Origin: Chitinophaga sp. GbtcB8
GTDB taxonomy: Bacteria; Bacteroidota; Bacteroidia; Chitinophagales; Chitinophagaceae
Length of the DNA stretch: 64,000 nt
Assembly: GCF_019091455.1 (NCBI RefSeq)
Contig: NZ_JAGXJN010000002.1
Location: 248,001 to 312,000 of the forward strand
Direction of reading: 5' to 3'
Under the pieces are notes generated by a model. It ran no database searches and was not told the origin of the DNA. It was given only the letters and a program-made list of their open reading frames with translations. Shown piece after piece: positions 8,558 to 18,786 of the stretch (the stretch's first letter is position 1; every line of letters starts with the position of its first letter). A program made the position numbers and the translations under genes.

Positions 8558-8762
8558 GTGTGATGGTTTTATAATGAGCAATAAAGGTAAAGCAAACTAC
8601 ACAAACCATTTTTGCATGAACGCCGGTACGTTCGAGGAAAAGACCGGTTCACAATTTTTTCCTTTCCGGTAAATAATTTTCCCGATTGCGTAAACGGCAG
8701 CCCTTTCAATTCATCAATTTTGCACTCCAAAATTGCTATTACCTGCTTATTAATATACCATC

Positions 8763-11180
8763 ATGGGGAAACTGCTACTATTCTTACACATTTTTATCCT
8801 GTCCACCACTGTATTGTTTGCGCAGAATGGCACTGTTAAAGGCACCGTTACTACCGCCGACGGGCAGCCGGCCATTAACATTACCCTGCGTATAGACCGT
8901 ACCAAATGGGGTGCTATCAGTAATGAAAAAGGGGAGTACACTATTAAGAATGTGAAGCCGGGCAGCTGGCTCTTAAAGGCAACAGCTATTGCAGCAGTGG
9001 CCCAGGAAAAACCCATTACCGTAGCAGCCGGACAAACCCTGCAGGTGGATCTTGTGCTGAATGAAAATGCCGCAGAGCTGCATGAAGTGATCATTTCCAG
9101 CCGCAACGGCAATAAGCAGAATAACATTGTGGCTAAAATGCCGCTTACCAATCTGGAGAATCCGCAGGTATACAACACGGTATCTGCAGAGATCATGAAA
9201 CAGCAGGGCATTAATAATTATGACGATGCTTTGCGGAACGTACCCGGGATTACCCGCACCTGGGAATCAACCGGCAGAAGTGGTGATGGCGCCGCTTATT
9301 TTGCCTTGAGGGGTTTTGATGCGCAGCCTTTGCTCACCAACGGTTTACCCGGTTTGGTAAGCGGCAACCTGGACCCTGCTGATATAGAGGAGATCCAGGT
9401 GATCAAAGGCCCTTCAGCCACACTGTTTGGCGGCGGCTTTTACAGCTATGGGGGTATGATCAATACCATCACCAAAAAACCGTATTTCGGTGTGGGCGGG
9501 GAAGTAGCCTATAACATGGGCAGCTTTGGATTGAACCGCGTTACAGCCGACATCAATACCCCTTTAAGTAAAAAAGAAAAGATAGCCTTACGGGTTAATA
9601 CCGCCTACCATTCAGAGAACAGTTTCCAGGATGCAGGTTTTAAAAAATCCTTTTTCATAGCGCCTTCCCTGGTATATGAAGTGAACGACCGGCTTAGCTT
9701 CCAGGTACTGACAGAGATCCTGCAGGAAGAAAGGGCTGTACCCCCGGTATTCTTTCACAACAACCGGGACGCCCCACTGGATTTTAAGGACATAAACGCC
9801 CTGAACCTGAATTATAAGGCATCCTTTACCAGCAACGATCTTACCATTAAAAACCCGCGCTACAACCTGCAGGCGCAAATGCTGTATAAATTATCCGGCC
9901 AGTGGACTTCACAAACCGTGGTATCCCGCGGCAGTGTAAAATCAGACGGTATCTATACTTATATATGGGATGATGAACCGGGCAATAACGTTTTTGAGCA
10001 GTATGTGCATAACGAAAATAATACCATCACTACCACGGATGTGCAGCAGAACTTTAACGGCGATTTTAAGCTGGGCAGCCTGCGTAACCGCCTGCTGATA
10101 GGGCTGGACTACTTTAACCGCAACGTGATTGATAATGGCGGCGGCTGGGCAGTTGCCCGTTATGTAACGCCGGAGGGTAATACCTTCATGCCTGACCTGG
10201 CTACCGGCGACACCATAACGCCTTTTCCTTTATCAAAGGATTATGTAAACAACCTGCTGTCAGGTACCGGCGGCACTTCCAGCAACGTTTCCAACAGCTC
10301 TTACAGCGCTTATGCTTCTGATGTGCTGAACCTTACACCGGGTTTACTGGTGATGGCCAGCTTACGTGCAGATTATTTTACTACCAAAGGCGATCCTGCT
10401 ACAGACGAAGATGATTTTCACCAGTTTGCGCTCTCACCCAAATTCGGTATCGTGTACCAGCCGGTGCTGGATAAGCTGTCCATTTTTGCCAACTACATGA
10501 ATGCGTTCATTAACGTAGCGCCGCAGGCAGTATCTGATGAAGATGGCGAAAACCGGCATATAAAAACATTTAAGCCGGAACATGCCAACCAGCTGGAATT
10601 TGGCGTAAAAGCAAACCTGTTTGCAGATAAATTATTTGCCACTGTTTCTGCCTACGATATTAAGGTAAGCGACCGCGTGGTACCAGCTCCCGGTAATCCT
10701 AACGATGTGGTGCAGGGCGGAAAAGTAGAAAGCAAAGGATTTGAAATAGATTTGAATGCCAACCCGCTTCCCGGCCTGAACATCATTGCCGGTTATGCCT
10801 ACAATGATATTAAAGTAAAGAAGGGGAACGAAGCAGACTTTTACAATGAACCCGGCAGAACGCCCGGCGGGCAGGGCCCTCCCAATGCGGTGAACTTATG
10901 GGGCACCTATAAGTTCAGCAACGGCGCATTAAAGAACTTTGGTATAGGCGCAGGCGGTAACTATGCCAGCAAGACAAAAGTAATTGACAACAGCAAAACC
11001 GGTGTTTTTTACCTGCCCGGCTATGTGGTAGTAAACGCCAGCCTGTTCTATAATTCAGAAAAATTCCGGTTCACCTTTGCATTGAATAACATTACCAATA
11101 AAGAGTATTATACCGGTTATTGGTCGGTGAACCCGCAGCGCACCAGGAACTTTGCCGCCGGTATTGCCTATAAGTTCTAA
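8763..11180 (+). CDS. TonB-dependent siderophore-type receptor
   Basis: Outer-membrane gated porin for an iron chelate. The 805 residues start with a signal peptide (cleavage after ...TTVLFAQ, about residue 21), then a carboxypeptidase-regulatory-like beta domain (GTVKGTVTTADGQPA, residues 24-105), a plug domain (NNYDDALRNVPGITRTW, ALRGFDAQPLL, VIKGPSATLFGGG) and a long 22-strand-type barrel ending in aromatic KF. The plug phrasing and barrel ending (NNITNKEYYTGYW) are those of the FhuA/FcuA-like siderophore receptor group. It converges on a LytTR/LytS pair that may regulate it or may serve the downstream barrel gene. A strong terminator follows. No Fur box was recognised by eye. Confidence 0.9.
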   Translation: MGKLLLFLHIFILSTTVLFAQNGTVKGTVTTADGQPAINITLRIDRTKWGAISNEKGEYTIKNVKPGSWLLKATAIAAVAQEKPITVAAGQTLQVDLVLNENAAELHEVIISSRNGNKQNNIVAKMPLTNLENPQVYNTVSAEIMKQQGINNYDDALRNVPGITRTWESTGRSGDGAAYFALRGFDAQPLLTNGLPGLVSGNLDPADIEEIQVIKGPSATLFGGGFYSYGGMINTITKKPYFGVGGEVAYNMGSFGLNRVTADINTPLSKKEKIALRVNTAYHSENSFQDAGFKKSFFIAPSLVYEVNDRLSFQVLTEILQEERAVPPVFFHNNRDAPLDFKDINALNLNYKASFTSNDLTIKNPRYNLQAQMLYKLSGQWTSQTVVSRGSVKSDGIYTYIWDDEPGNNVFEQYVHNENNTITTTDVQQNFNGDFKLGSLRNRLLIGLDYFNRNVIDNGGGWAVARYVTPEGNTFMPDLATGDTITPFPLSKDYVNNLLSGTGGTSSNVSNSSYSAYASDVLNLTPGLLVMASLRADYFTTKGDPATDEDDFHQFALSPKFGIVYQPVLDKLSIFANYMNAFINVAPQAVSDEDGENRHIKTFKPEHANQLEFGVKANLFADKLFATVSAYDIKVSDRVVPAPGNPNDVVQGGKVESKGFEIDLNANPLPGLNIIAGYAYNDIKVKKGNEADFYNEPGRTPGGQGPPNAVNLWGTYKFSNGALKNFGIGAGGNYASKTKVIDNSKTGVFYLPGYVVVNASLFYNSEKFRFTFALNNITNKEYYTGYWSVNPQRTRNFAAGIAYKF

Positions 11181-11207
11181 GAGAGTATATATACCAGTGA
11201 ACATAAC

Positions 11208-11252
11208 CGTCCGGGAAAAAATGAGTGGTCCATTTTCCCGGACGTTTTTTTT
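11208..11252. terminator. Terminator after the TonB receptor
   Basis: CGTCCGGGAAAA (11208-11219) pairs perfectly with TTTTCCCGGACG (11233-11244), and T8 follows directly. It is a textbook intrinsic terminator for the plus strand and also works as a stem for the convergent regulator gene, whose stop codon overlaps the T-run. Confidence 0.92.
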
Positions 11253-11952
11253 ATAAGCCCAGCTGTTTCATGAAATTATCTTTATAGGCGCTGCCAATGG
11301 GTATTTCCACCCCGTTAATAAAAACACGGTTGCCCTCAATAAGCGTGATCTTTACCTTGCTGATAATAAAGGAACGGTGCACGCGGATGAATAAGGTTTC
11401 CGGCAGCAGGGCTTCAAAGCTGGAAAAAGGCATGTTGGGTAGCAGGGTATGCTGCGTGGTCACCACTTTGGTATAATTACCGCAGGCTTCTGCGTACAGC
11501 AGCTCCTCATATAATACTCTATAGATCTTCCGGTCGGTTCTGATGAAAAAGAAGGCAGGCTCGTTTGTTTCCTGGGCAGCCGGCGCCGGAGTGCGCATCC
11601 TTTCCAAAGCCTTGTCCACCGCCATAATAAACCGTTCCAGGGAAAATGGTTTTAACAGGTAGTCACAGGCAGCAAGGTCAAAAGCATCCAGCGCATACTC
11701 TTTATAAGCGGTGGTGAAAATAACCTGCGGCGGCTTTTTCAGGGTTTTAATAAAAGCAATGCCATCCAGCACCGGCATGTTAATATCTACAAAAATAAGG
11801 TCTACTGTATGTTGCAGCAGCAGGGCCTTTGCTTCCAGCGCATCACCGGCAGCTGCTACTACCTGCAGCATGGGCAGGTGCGCGCAATAGGTTTGCAGTA
11901 TATCCCGCGCTACCGGTTCATCATCTATGATCAGGCAATTGATCTTTTGCAT
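11251..11952 (-). CDS. LytTR-family response regulator
   Basis: Cytoplasmic transcription regulator of 233 residues: a receiver domain (residues 3-120) with [13 protein letters not shown], the phosphoacceptor Asp in [13 protein letters not shown] and the switch Lys in DYLLKPFS, followed by a LytTR DNA-binding domain ([20 protein letters not shown] to [15 protein letters not shown]). It overlaps the 3' end of the sensor kinase gene by 32 bp, so the two are translationally coupled and form a LytS/LytR-type pair. The targets are unknown; the adjacent TonB receptor and the divergent outer-membrane barrel gene are the obvious candidates. Confidence 0.93.
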   Translation of the reverse strand: MQKINCLIIDDEPVARDILQTYCAHLPMLQVVAAAGDALEAKALLLQHTVDLIFVDINMPVLDGIAFIKTLKKPPQVIFTTAYKEYALDAFDLAACDYLLKPFSLERFIMAVDKALERMRTPAPAAQETNEPAFFFIRTDRKIYRVLYEELLYAEACGNYTKVVTTQHTLLPNMPFSSFEALLPETLFIRVHRSFIISKVKITLIEGNRVFINGVEIPIGSAYKDNFMKQLGL

Positions 11953-12997
11953 CGTATTTTAATTTTAACCGCAGCATTATGCTGTAAAAGGGTGGCTGGT
12001 CGGCTATCTGCAGGTCAAACGCTCCGGGGTATAACAGCGCCAGCCGCTGCCGCACATTCTGCAATCCCAGGCCGCTGTGTTTTTCGCGGGCAGCCAGCTC
12101 ACTCTTCCTGCTTTCATAAGAGTTGTTAACGGTGAACAGGATGTAATTGCCCTGCTGTTTTAAACGTATATCCACCGTGATCTTTTTATTACCGGTGGTT
12201 TTGGAATGTTTAAAGGCATTTTCTATAAAAGTGATCAGCAGCATGGGCGCTATTTTTCCATGGATGTGCGCTGCATCTGCCAGGTCCAGCGTAAGCTCCA
12301 GCCGCTCGCCAACACGTATCTTTTCAAATTCAATGTAGTTGTGAATATACGCCAGCTCATCCTGCAGGGGTACAAACAGCTCTTTTACATCGTACACGGA
12401 ATACCGCAGCAGGTCGGCCAGCTTTAATAACAGCGCAGGGATCTTTTCATGCTGGGTAATGGAAATGCCATACATATTATTGAGCGTATTAAACAAAAAG
12501 TGCGGGCTCAGCTGCGATTGTAACAGCTGCAGCTCACTTTGGCTTTGGGCGGCAGCCGTACGGGCTTCCTGTAGTTGTTGTGTGATGCGCACCCGTATCA
12601 GCTTAATGAACATGCCGGTACTGATACAGAACAGCAAAAGCGGGAACCCAAAAAAGAACCAGTACAGGGCGTTATGCCCATGCCGCAGCAGGCTGCCTGC
12701 AAAAAAAATAGCGGCAAAACTGCTGGTGATCATTATCAGCGGCAACAGGATCAGGATCCATACCGGCACATGCTGATGTTTAGATATCCATAACTGCGAA
12801 ATGAACCGGCCTGCATAAATGCTGCCCAGGATGCCTGCCACCGCTGCTATAGACCATTCCTCGTCTTCTATGGTAGTGAGGTTCCTTACATACGACTTGA
12901 AGGAGGAGTAGATCAGCAGGGCGGTAACAATAGTAAGCGCGGTGTACACACCCCATTTTATCCTGCTATCGCTGCCTGTGTTAAATGCCTGTTTCAT
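11921..12997 (-). CDS. LytS-type sensor histidine kinase
   Basis: Inner-membrane kinase of 358 residues. About four hydrophobic segments lie in the first 140 residues (for example [16 protein letters not shown] and [15 protein letters not shown]), then a coiled linker and the His_kinase module with the phosphoacceptor in [13 protein letters not shown]. The ATPase has its N box in [13 protein letters not shown] and a G box in [13 protein letters not shown]. There is no separate sensory domain, so the signal is probably read in the membrane. It precedes and overlaps the LytTR regulator gene. The promoter lies in the 219-bp divergent spacer shared with the barrel gene at 13217. Confidence 0.92.
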   Translation of the reverse strand: MKQAFNTGSDSRIKWGVYTALTIVTALLIYSSFKSYVRNLTTIEDEEWSIAAVAGILGSIYAGRFISQLWISKHQHVPVWILILLPLIMITSSFAAIFFAGSLLRHGHNALYWFFFGFPLLLFCISTGMFIKLIRVRITQQLQEARTAAAQSQSELQLLQSQLSPHFLFNTLNNMYGISITQHEKIPALLLKLADLLRYSVYDVKELFVPLQDELAYIHNYIEFEKIRVGERLELTLDLADAAHIHGKIAPMLLITFIENAFKHSKTTGNKKITVDIRLKQQGNYILFTVNNSYESRKSELAAREKHSGLGLQNVRQRLALLYPGAFDLQIADQPPFYSIMLRLKLKYDAKDQLPDHR

Positions 12998-13216
12998 GAT
13001 AATACCTTATGCCCGTATGCAAATATGAACAACTGAGCCGCCAGCCCCTAATATAAATGTTCAACAGCAGGCTTTTAATGACGAAACCGGGTGTAAGCTC
13101 CACTAAACAGTTCAACACGTTTAATGGCCTTTCCATCATGCTAACAGCTGCATACGGCACAATTATTTAAATGGCTTGTAAATCCCTGTAATATTTGCCC
13201 TGTCAATCTAAAGATA

Positions 13217-15412
13217 ATGAAAACCATTTTTGTTACTACAGCCATCATACTATGCATACACAACCTGTATGCACAACAGCCGGTTACTGACAGCACTCAG
13301 AAAAAAGTGCATTTAAAAGCCGTGGAAGTTACAGCTAAAAAGCCGCTGCTGGTGCAGGATATTGATAAAACTGTTGTGAATGTGGATGCCATGATCAGCA
13401 GTGCAACCAGCAATACGCTGGAAGTGCTGGAAAAAACACCCGGCGTGCTGGTGGATAACAACGGGCAGATAAGCCTTAACGGCAAAGGCGTACTGGTGCT
13501 GATCGATGGCCGTTCTACATACCTTTCGGCGCAGGATCTGTCCAGTTACCTGCGTTCCATACCCGGGGCTTCGCTGGATAAAATAGAGCTTATAGACAAT
13601 CCCTCCGCCAAATATGATGCCTCCGGCGGGGCCGTGATAAACATACGCCTGAAGAAGAACCGGCAGAACGGCGTAAACGGCAACTTCTCCACTTCGTATA
13701 GCCAGGGTGTTTATGACCGGCAAAACACTAACCTGAACATTAACTACAAACGGGGAAAGCTCAACTTCTTTGGCAATTTTAACTATAACCATGAACGTTA
13801 TTACAGTGCCGATGATAACAACCGGCAATTTTATACAGACGATACACAGCTGACCAATTCCGTATTATTGCAGAACAGGCGGCAGAACAGTTTCCGCAGC
13901 ACTTCCCTGCGCGTTGGTATGGATCATATGGTCAATAAAAATACCACCTGGGGATTTGTGTTTTATGGAGATCTGAACCCGCATAAAGAATGGATGAGCT
14001 ACAGGAGCAGCAGCCTGAACCCCGGCCACATAACAGATTCCACCAGCCAGGGTTTTATGCAGGGGCAGGATCGTAGAAAGAACGGGGCCGCTAACCTCAA
14101 CTACCAGCATAAATTTAATAATGAGGGCCGTGAGCTCTCTGCTGACCTGGATTATATCCGCTATCAAACACCTGGCACACAGCATTTGCAGAATAATAGT
14201 TACCTGCCTGATGGTACCCTCAATGATCAAAGTCTGTTTGGCTACAACCTGTTGCCCGGCATTAATATTTACTCCTTTAAAGCAGATTATACGCATCCGT
14301 TGAAGAACAAGGCAGGGTGGGAGGCCGGTGTGAAATCCAGCTATGTTACCAACGATAATAATTCCCAATACCTGGATCTGGAGGGCAGCTATCCTGTGGA
14401 GGACGACCGCCGCTCCAACCATTTCATTTACCGGGAAAATATTAATGCCGCCTACATCAATGCCCGCAAAAGCTGGCGGCGTATAGGCGTGCAGGCCGGC
14501 CTGCGTATAGAGAACACACACCTGCAAGGCCACCAGGTAGCTAATACTTATACACCGGACAGCAGCTTTACCCGCACCTATACCAATTTGTTCCCCAGCG
14601 TATTTGTAAGTTATAAGTTAGACAGTGCCGGTAACAATACCGTGACCGCCAGTATTAACCGCCGGGTAAGCCGGCCCAATTACCAGCTGCTGAATCCCTT
14701 CCTGTTCTACCAGGATAATTATACCTATACCACCGGTAATCCCTTACTGCGTGCACAGTACCAAACGCAGTATGCGCTAAAGTACCAGCACAGGCAAAAC
14801 CTGGGCATTGGCCTGCAGTATGGCCGCTTTAACGATATTATTTTCCAGACCACGGAAGCTGCCGGCAATATTTTTATTACCCGCCCGGGAAATGTGTTCT
14901 TCGGTTATATGATCTTATTGTCTGTTAACACCCAGCTGAAACCCACCACCTGGTGGAGCCTGAACGCCAACCTGCAGCTGGCAAAACTGGCCTTAAAGGG
15001 AACCGTAGGCACTGAAAATCTTCGGAACGGCACCAGCACCGGCCGGCTAAATGTTATGAACCAGTTCAGCTTTCAAAAGGGCTGGAGCGCTGAGCTATCA
15101 GGCTTCTATTTTGGCCGGGATATACAGGGGCAGCGCACCGTGGACCCGCGTTACCGGGTAGCTGCAGCTGCGCAAAAAAAGATCCTGAAGGACAAAGGCA
15201 GCATCCGCCTTTCAGTAGAAGATATTTTTCATACCTGGATACCAAAGGAACGGGTGATCAGCATTAAACAGGCCAGCGTATACCACACCAATGAAACAGA
15301 TACGCAGCGTATAGGCATTGCATTTACCTACCGCTTTGGCAAGGAGGATTTTGCCCGTAAGCGCAAACATGCGGATAATGCAGCCGGTGCGGAAACGGAG
15401 CGGGCAAACTGA
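13217..15412 (+). CDS. Outer-membrane beta-barrel protein (TonB receptor-like)
   Basis: A 731-residue protein with signal peptide (MKTIFVTTAIILCIHNLYAQ), a very short linker, a plug-like domain (VEVTAKKPLLVQDIDKTVVN, VLEKTPGVLVDNNGQISLNG, VLIDGRSTYL) and a C-terminal barrel of the outer membrane beta-barrel family (PF14905 type). The usual N-terminal carboxypeptidase-regulatory domain is missing. After the last barrel strand (GIAFTYRFG) there is an unusual charged tail of about 25 residues. Its ligand is unknown. It is divergent from the LytS/LytTR genes, which makes it the most likely target of that pair. Confidence 0.82.
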   Translation: MKTIFVTTAIILCIHNLYAQQPVTDSTQKKVHLKAVEVTAKKPLLVQDIDKTVVNVDAMISSATSNTLEVLEKTPGVLVDNNGQISLNGKGVLVLIDGRSTYLSAQDLSSYLRSIPGASLDKIELIDNPSAKYDASGGAVINIRLKKNRQNGVNGNFSTSYSQGVYDRQNTNLNINYKRGKLNFFGNFNYNHERYYSADDNNRQFYTDDTQLTNSVLLQNRRQNSFRSTSLRVGMDHMVNKNTTWGFVFYGDLNPHKEWMSYRSSSLNPGHITDSTSQGFMQGQDRRKNGAANLNYQHKFNNEGRELSADLDYIRYQTPGTQHLQNNSYLPDGTLNDQSLFGYNLLPGINIYSFKADYTHPLKNKAGWEAGVKSSYVTNDNNSQYLDLEGSYPVEDDRRSNHFIYRENINAAYINARKSWRRIGVQAGLRIENTHLQGHQVANTYTPDSSFTRTYTNLFPSVFVSYKLDSAGNNTVTASINRRVSRPNYQLLNPFLFYQDNYTYTTGNPLLRAQYQTQYALKYQHRQNLGIGLQYGRFNDIIFQTTEAAGNIFITRPGNVFFGYMILLSVNTQLKPTTWWSLNANLQLAKLALKGTVGTENLRNGTSTGRLNVMNQFSFQKGWSAELSGFYFGRDIQGQRTVDPRYRVAAAAQKKILKDKGSIRLSVEDIFHTWIPKERVISIKQASVYHTNETDTQRIGIAFTYRFGKEDFARKRKHADNAAGAETERAN

Positions 15413-15415
15413 TAA

Positions 15416-15448
15416 AAGGCCCGTGGAATATCCTGCACCACGGGCCTT
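15416..15448 (+). terminator. Terminator after the barrel gene
   Basis: AAGGCCCGTGG (15416-15426) pairs with CCACGGGCCTT (15438-15448) around an 11-nt loop, followed by a pyrimidine-rich tail. It lies between convergent genes and may act in both directions. Confidence 0.85.
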
Positions 15449-15457
15449 CTTCCTTAT

Positions 15458-16309
15458 TTAATATTTCTGAGGTGGTTGCGTTCCCTTACAATGCCAGTTG
15501 GTAGTGCATTTCAACAGTTGCTGGCCATACCAAAGCGAAGTTTCGTAAGAGGTAACATAACCTTCCCCATCAATTTGCTGGTTAACAAAGGAGCGGTCAA
15601 ACGGTGGGTAGTAAGAAAGGCCTTTAGCTGTAAGCATTTTATGATGCGGAGAGCTGGGCAATAATCCCAGGAGCTGCAATATCATTATCTCACGTGTAGC
15701 TATATCGGCATCATTCACGAAATAGCTGCCACCTTTGATCGGGGTATTATAGTCGTAGGTAAAAGTTAGAGAAAAGCTGGTATCTATGTCCCATATGTAG
15801 GCAAGCACATTACCATATGGGTCATACTTTACGGAATAGGCGCCGTATACATCACCTTTTGCAGCTTTTACCAGCTGACCTTTACTATTATAGGTATAGT
15901 ATTGCCAGGGTCCCACAAAACCCAGGGGATCCTTCAGGAACGAACGTACCGGCTGCTTCCTGCTGTTCAGCTCAACACGAAGTACCGTATCCTGGCTGGT
16001 ACTGTCTATGAGAAACGCCCAGCTGCCGGATGTTTTGAAATAGGCTATATAATCAAATGGAGAAGCCGGCCCCCAGACATTCATGTAAAATTTGTCAATG
16101 CTGCCATCCGCTTTATAGGTTTTATCAAAGCGGTAACCACGATTGGAATACAACACGCGGTCATCTTCAGTAGTAGCTATAAAGTTTTTTGCATCGCAGC
16201 CGCAATCTTCGGGTTTAGGCGGCCAGTGATCATTTTTCTTACAGGCAGCCAGTAAGCATAAAAAGGCAAATACGCACGTGGTACGTGACAGGGGTAAGTG
16301 GAAAGGCAT
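15458..16309 (-). CDS. Hypothetical lipoprotein with YD-like repeats
   Basis: A 283-residue secreted protein with a lipobox (FLCLLAACKKND, Cys about residue 23), so it is probably anchored in the outer membrane. The body contains short repeated beta motifs ending in Y (YYTYNSKGQLVKAA, VKYDPYGNVLAY, FTYDYNTPIKGG), similar to the DUF4595-type domain of Bacteroidota lipoproteins. Four Cys residues (two in the CGCD motif and two near the end) may form disulfides. It is monocistronic and convergent with the barrel gene. No enzymatic motif is seen; function unknown. Confidence 0.65.
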   Translation of the reverse strand: MPFHLPLSRTTCVFAFLCLLAACKKNDHWPPKPEDCGCDAKNFIATTEDDRVLYSNRGYRFDKTYKADGSIDKFYMNVWGPASPFDYIAYFKTSGSWAFLIDSTSQDTVLRVELNSRKQPVRSFLKDPLGFVGPWQYYTYNSKGQLVKAAKGDVYGAYSVKYDPYGNVLAYIWDIDTSFSLTFTYDYNTPIKGGSYFVNDADIATREIMILQLLGLLPSSPHHKMLTAKGLSYYPPFDRSFVNQQIDGEGYVTSYETSLWYGQQLLKCTTNWHCKGTQPPQKY

Positions 16310-16478
16310 AAGAGATCATTTAAATGGTTAACGTAGATCGGGGAATTGAGGAAACTATTGCCAGTCGCTGATAAGGATAATGCTACGGCCTAAAGGTACA
16401 ATACCGTTTTACAAATGCCGGTGCTGCCAGCAGATATTTGTTTTGATAAATTATGACCTTTTATTATGTATCGTTGTT

Positions 16479-17666
16479 TTACTTTTTCAGGTTATAGGGA
16501 ATATAATACTGCCATTCCCAGGGCGTAAAGGTGTCGCCGATAGCAGTGGCCAGCAGCTCTTTAAAAATGCTTTCACCGTTATCGCTGTTGGTCATAATGA
16601 GAATGCCGGCCTGTTTTTCCGGGAAAATAATACAGTAGTGCTGAAAGCCATCGCCATGGCCTTCTTTAAAGGCACCCCAGCCGTAGGGCGATTTAAGTAA
16701 GCCCCAACCCAGCCCGTAACTCAGGGAAATGTTATCATTGGCCGTGGAGGTAGTATCCTGCCAGGCCTTTGGGCCAAACTGGTGCGCGGAGCGCAGCCGT
16801 ATTTGCGGGGTAAACATTTGTTTGGTACTGGCGGCACTGATCAGCTTATGCTGCAGCACTGCTGTTATAAACAGGGTAAGATCATCCAGCGTGGTTTCTA
16901 AAGTGCTGGGGGAGCGGGGCTCATTATCCTTGTCTTTTTCATACAGCTCCCCGTTTGATTTATGCCCTACCGCATAATCAGCTTCATATGCCGGCAGCCA
17001 TTGGTAGGCGGAGTGCTGCATGCCCAGGGGCGTAAATATTTTTTCCGCTGCCAGCGTTTGCAGCGGTTTGCCCAGCATTTTTTCAAGCACTACCTGCAAG
17101 TACACCATGCCTTCGCCTGAGTAGCTGTAATGCGTGCCCGGCTCAAACATTACCCGCAGCTTTTGGTCCGGCATATCCCAGCGCCAGTTGGGAAAACCGC
17201 TGGTATGGTCCAGGCACATACGGGCTGTTATTTTGCGGTACAGGCTATCTGATCGCAGATCGGCATAATGATCATGCCATTTGGTTTTAGGCGCGTAAGC
17301 ATAAATGGGCTGCGGCAGGTAATCCTGCAGCGGTTTGTCCAGGTTTAATATGCCCTCTTCCACCAGCTTTAGCACCAGCACGGTAAATACAGCCTTGCTC
17401 AGTGATGCGCCGTATATGTTGGAGTGCGTGGTTAAAGGGGCTTTGGTATCTATCCGTTTGTAACCGAAAGCGCGTTTGTACACCACCTTGTTACTGTTAA
17501 AAACGCTGATCTCCAAACCCTGTACATGCGCAGTATCCATCAGGTACTGGATCTTTTGGGTTAAGGCGGCAGCAGATATGGTGCTGTTATCGATCTTTTT
17601 AATTTGCTGGGAAAAGGCGGTAATGGAGCAGGCAAAAAAGCTAAGCAAAAGGAAGGCAAAGCGCAT
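16479..17666 (-). CDS. Class C beta-lactamase-fold serine hydrolase
   Basis: A periplasmic hydrolase of the beta-lactamase/D-alanyl-D-alanine carboxypeptidase superfamily. The signal peptide is MRFAFLLLSFFACSITAFSQ. The catalytic tetrad is visible as SLSK within GASLSKAVFT. The second motif region reads HYSYSGEGM, where the usual YxN Asn is a Gly, and the third motif appears as EGHGDGFQHY (HxG). These differences favour an esterase or peptidase rather than a true beta-lactamase. I chose the ATG at 17666, which opens directly into the signal peptide; the longer frame to 17714 adds 16 non-signal residues. It stands alone. Confidence 0.82.
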   Translation of the reverse strand: MRFAFLLLSFFACSITAFSQQIKKIDNSTISAAALTQKIQYLMDTAHVQGLEISVFNSNKVVYKRAFGYKRIDTKAPLTTHSNIYGASLSKAVFTVLVLKLVEEGILNLDKPLQDYLPQPIYAYAPKTKWHDHYADLRSDSLYRKITARMCLDHTSGFPNWRWDMPDQKLRVMFEPGTHYSYSGEGMVYLQVVLEKMLGKPLQTLAAEKIFTPLGMQHSAYQWLPAYEADYAVGHKSNGELYEKDKDNEPRSPSTLETTLDDLTLFITAVLQHKLISAASTKQMFTPQIRLRSAHQFGPKAWQDTTSTANDNISLSYGLGWGLLKSPYGWGAFKEGHGDGFQHYCIIFPEKQAGILIMTNSDNGESIFKELLATAIGDTFTPWEWQYYIPYNLKK

Positions 17667-17787
17667 AAGTGGGGATTTTATCTCTTCACTAAAGATATTA
17701 TACGCTTTGCACAAAACCTAGTAATTACCTATTTGGGAAAGGGCCCGCTCTTTAATACCAACCTGAAAAATGTGTTGCATAAAGCAA

Positions 17788-18678
17788 TTATTTGAATGCA
17801 GAGATGTTCTTATAAACAAATTCTGCAAAATTGGTTGGCCGTATACCAAAACGTTTATGCGTATCCAGCTTGATGTGTGATTCAATACATTTACTTCGTT
17901 CCCGGGCAATTTCCATCAGTATGCGGATGGAAATTGCCGGCAGACCCCGTGATGTCAGCGTGTTCTCATACGCCTCAAAGGACAGGTTGTTATGCGTCAT
18001 TTTCCGGCCGGTTACCCGGGTCAGTATTTCGCATGCTTCCTCCATATTCAGGGCGTCCGGGCCGGTCATTTCATAGATGCGGTTAATATGGCCGTCCTGG
18101 GTAAGCAGCTGTACGCATACTTTTGCCACATCCTCAATATCTACCGGGGACAACTTACCCTGGCTGATGGGTAATGCCAGCTCGCCCCGCTCCATATTTA
18201 CACCAGCCGGTGCGCCGGGGAAGTACATTTGCATGAACTGGCTGGGGCGTAGCAATGTCCACTGCAGGCCGGAATGCACCAGGTAGTCTTCAGCATTTTC
18301 ATGCTCTTTTTGCGCAATGAAGTTCTGGCTGTTAAAACCAATGCCGGAATCAGCGCCGGAATATTTTATTACATGTGTTACGCCTGCTTTTTTAGCGGCA
18401 TCGGTAAAGCTTTGCTGGGTAGTTATCATTTTTTTGGCGGCGGAGGAGATCATCAAAACTTTTTCAACGCCTTCCAGCGCGGCGTGTAATGTTTCAGGCT
18501 GCAGCATATCACCTTCGTAAATGCTTACATGCGTGTAGCTTTCCATTGCTTTGGCTTTTTCGCGGTCGCGGATCAGCGCTCTTACAGGAATACCCTGATT
18601 TTCAAATTCTTTGATCACCAGTTTGCCGCTTAAACCCGTAGCGCCGGTTACCAGTATGTTTGCTGTTGGCTTTTTCAT
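17788..18678 (-). CDS. NmrA-like NAD(P)-binding protein
   Basis: A Rossmann-fold, atypical short-chain dehydrogenase. The dinucleotide loop is ILVTGATGLSGKLV at the N-terminus, then VRALIRDREKAKA (the region that selects NADP), VEKVLMISS and VTHVIKYSGADSG where the catalytic Tyr-Lys of classical SDRs would lie. This matches the NmrA/azoreductase-like QOR2 group, often a redox-sensing or quinone-reducing protein. I use the ATG at 18678 (MKKPTANI); the longer frame adds seven residues with no signal. It is divergent from a GlxA-type regulator with a 108-bp spacer, a common pairing in which the regulator controls the reductase. Confidence 0.85.
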   Translation of the reverse strand: MKKPTANILVTGATGLSGKLVIKEFENQGIPVRALIRDREKAKAMESYTHVSIYEGDMLQPETLHAALEGVEKVLMISSAAKKMITTQQSFTDAAKKAGVTHVIKYSGADSGIGFNSQNFIAQKEHENAEDYLVHSGLQWTLLRPSQFMQMYFPGAPAGVNMERGELALPISQGKLSPVDIEDVAKVCVQLLTQDGHINRIYEMTGPDALNMEEACEILTRVTGRKMTHNNLSFEAYENTLTSRGLPAISIRILMEIARERSKCIESHIKLDTHKRFGIRPTNFAEFVYKNISAFK

Positions 18679-18786
18679 TTGTATGAATTTATACAGCAAA
18701 GCTATTGCGGCGCATTTGCTTAAACGGGGGCATAGATGACAACTTAAGGGGTTGTTTGTGCCAGTGTTGTAATGGACCTTTAATAC

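Noticed and set aside
13865..14533. 222-codon minus-strand frame inside the barrel gene
   Set aside because: It lies fully within the well-supported barrel gene and shows no domain or signal.
16479..17666. True class C beta-lactamase
   Set aside because: The YxN motif is changed to YSG and there is no AmpR-type neighbour; a general esterase or peptidase is more likely.
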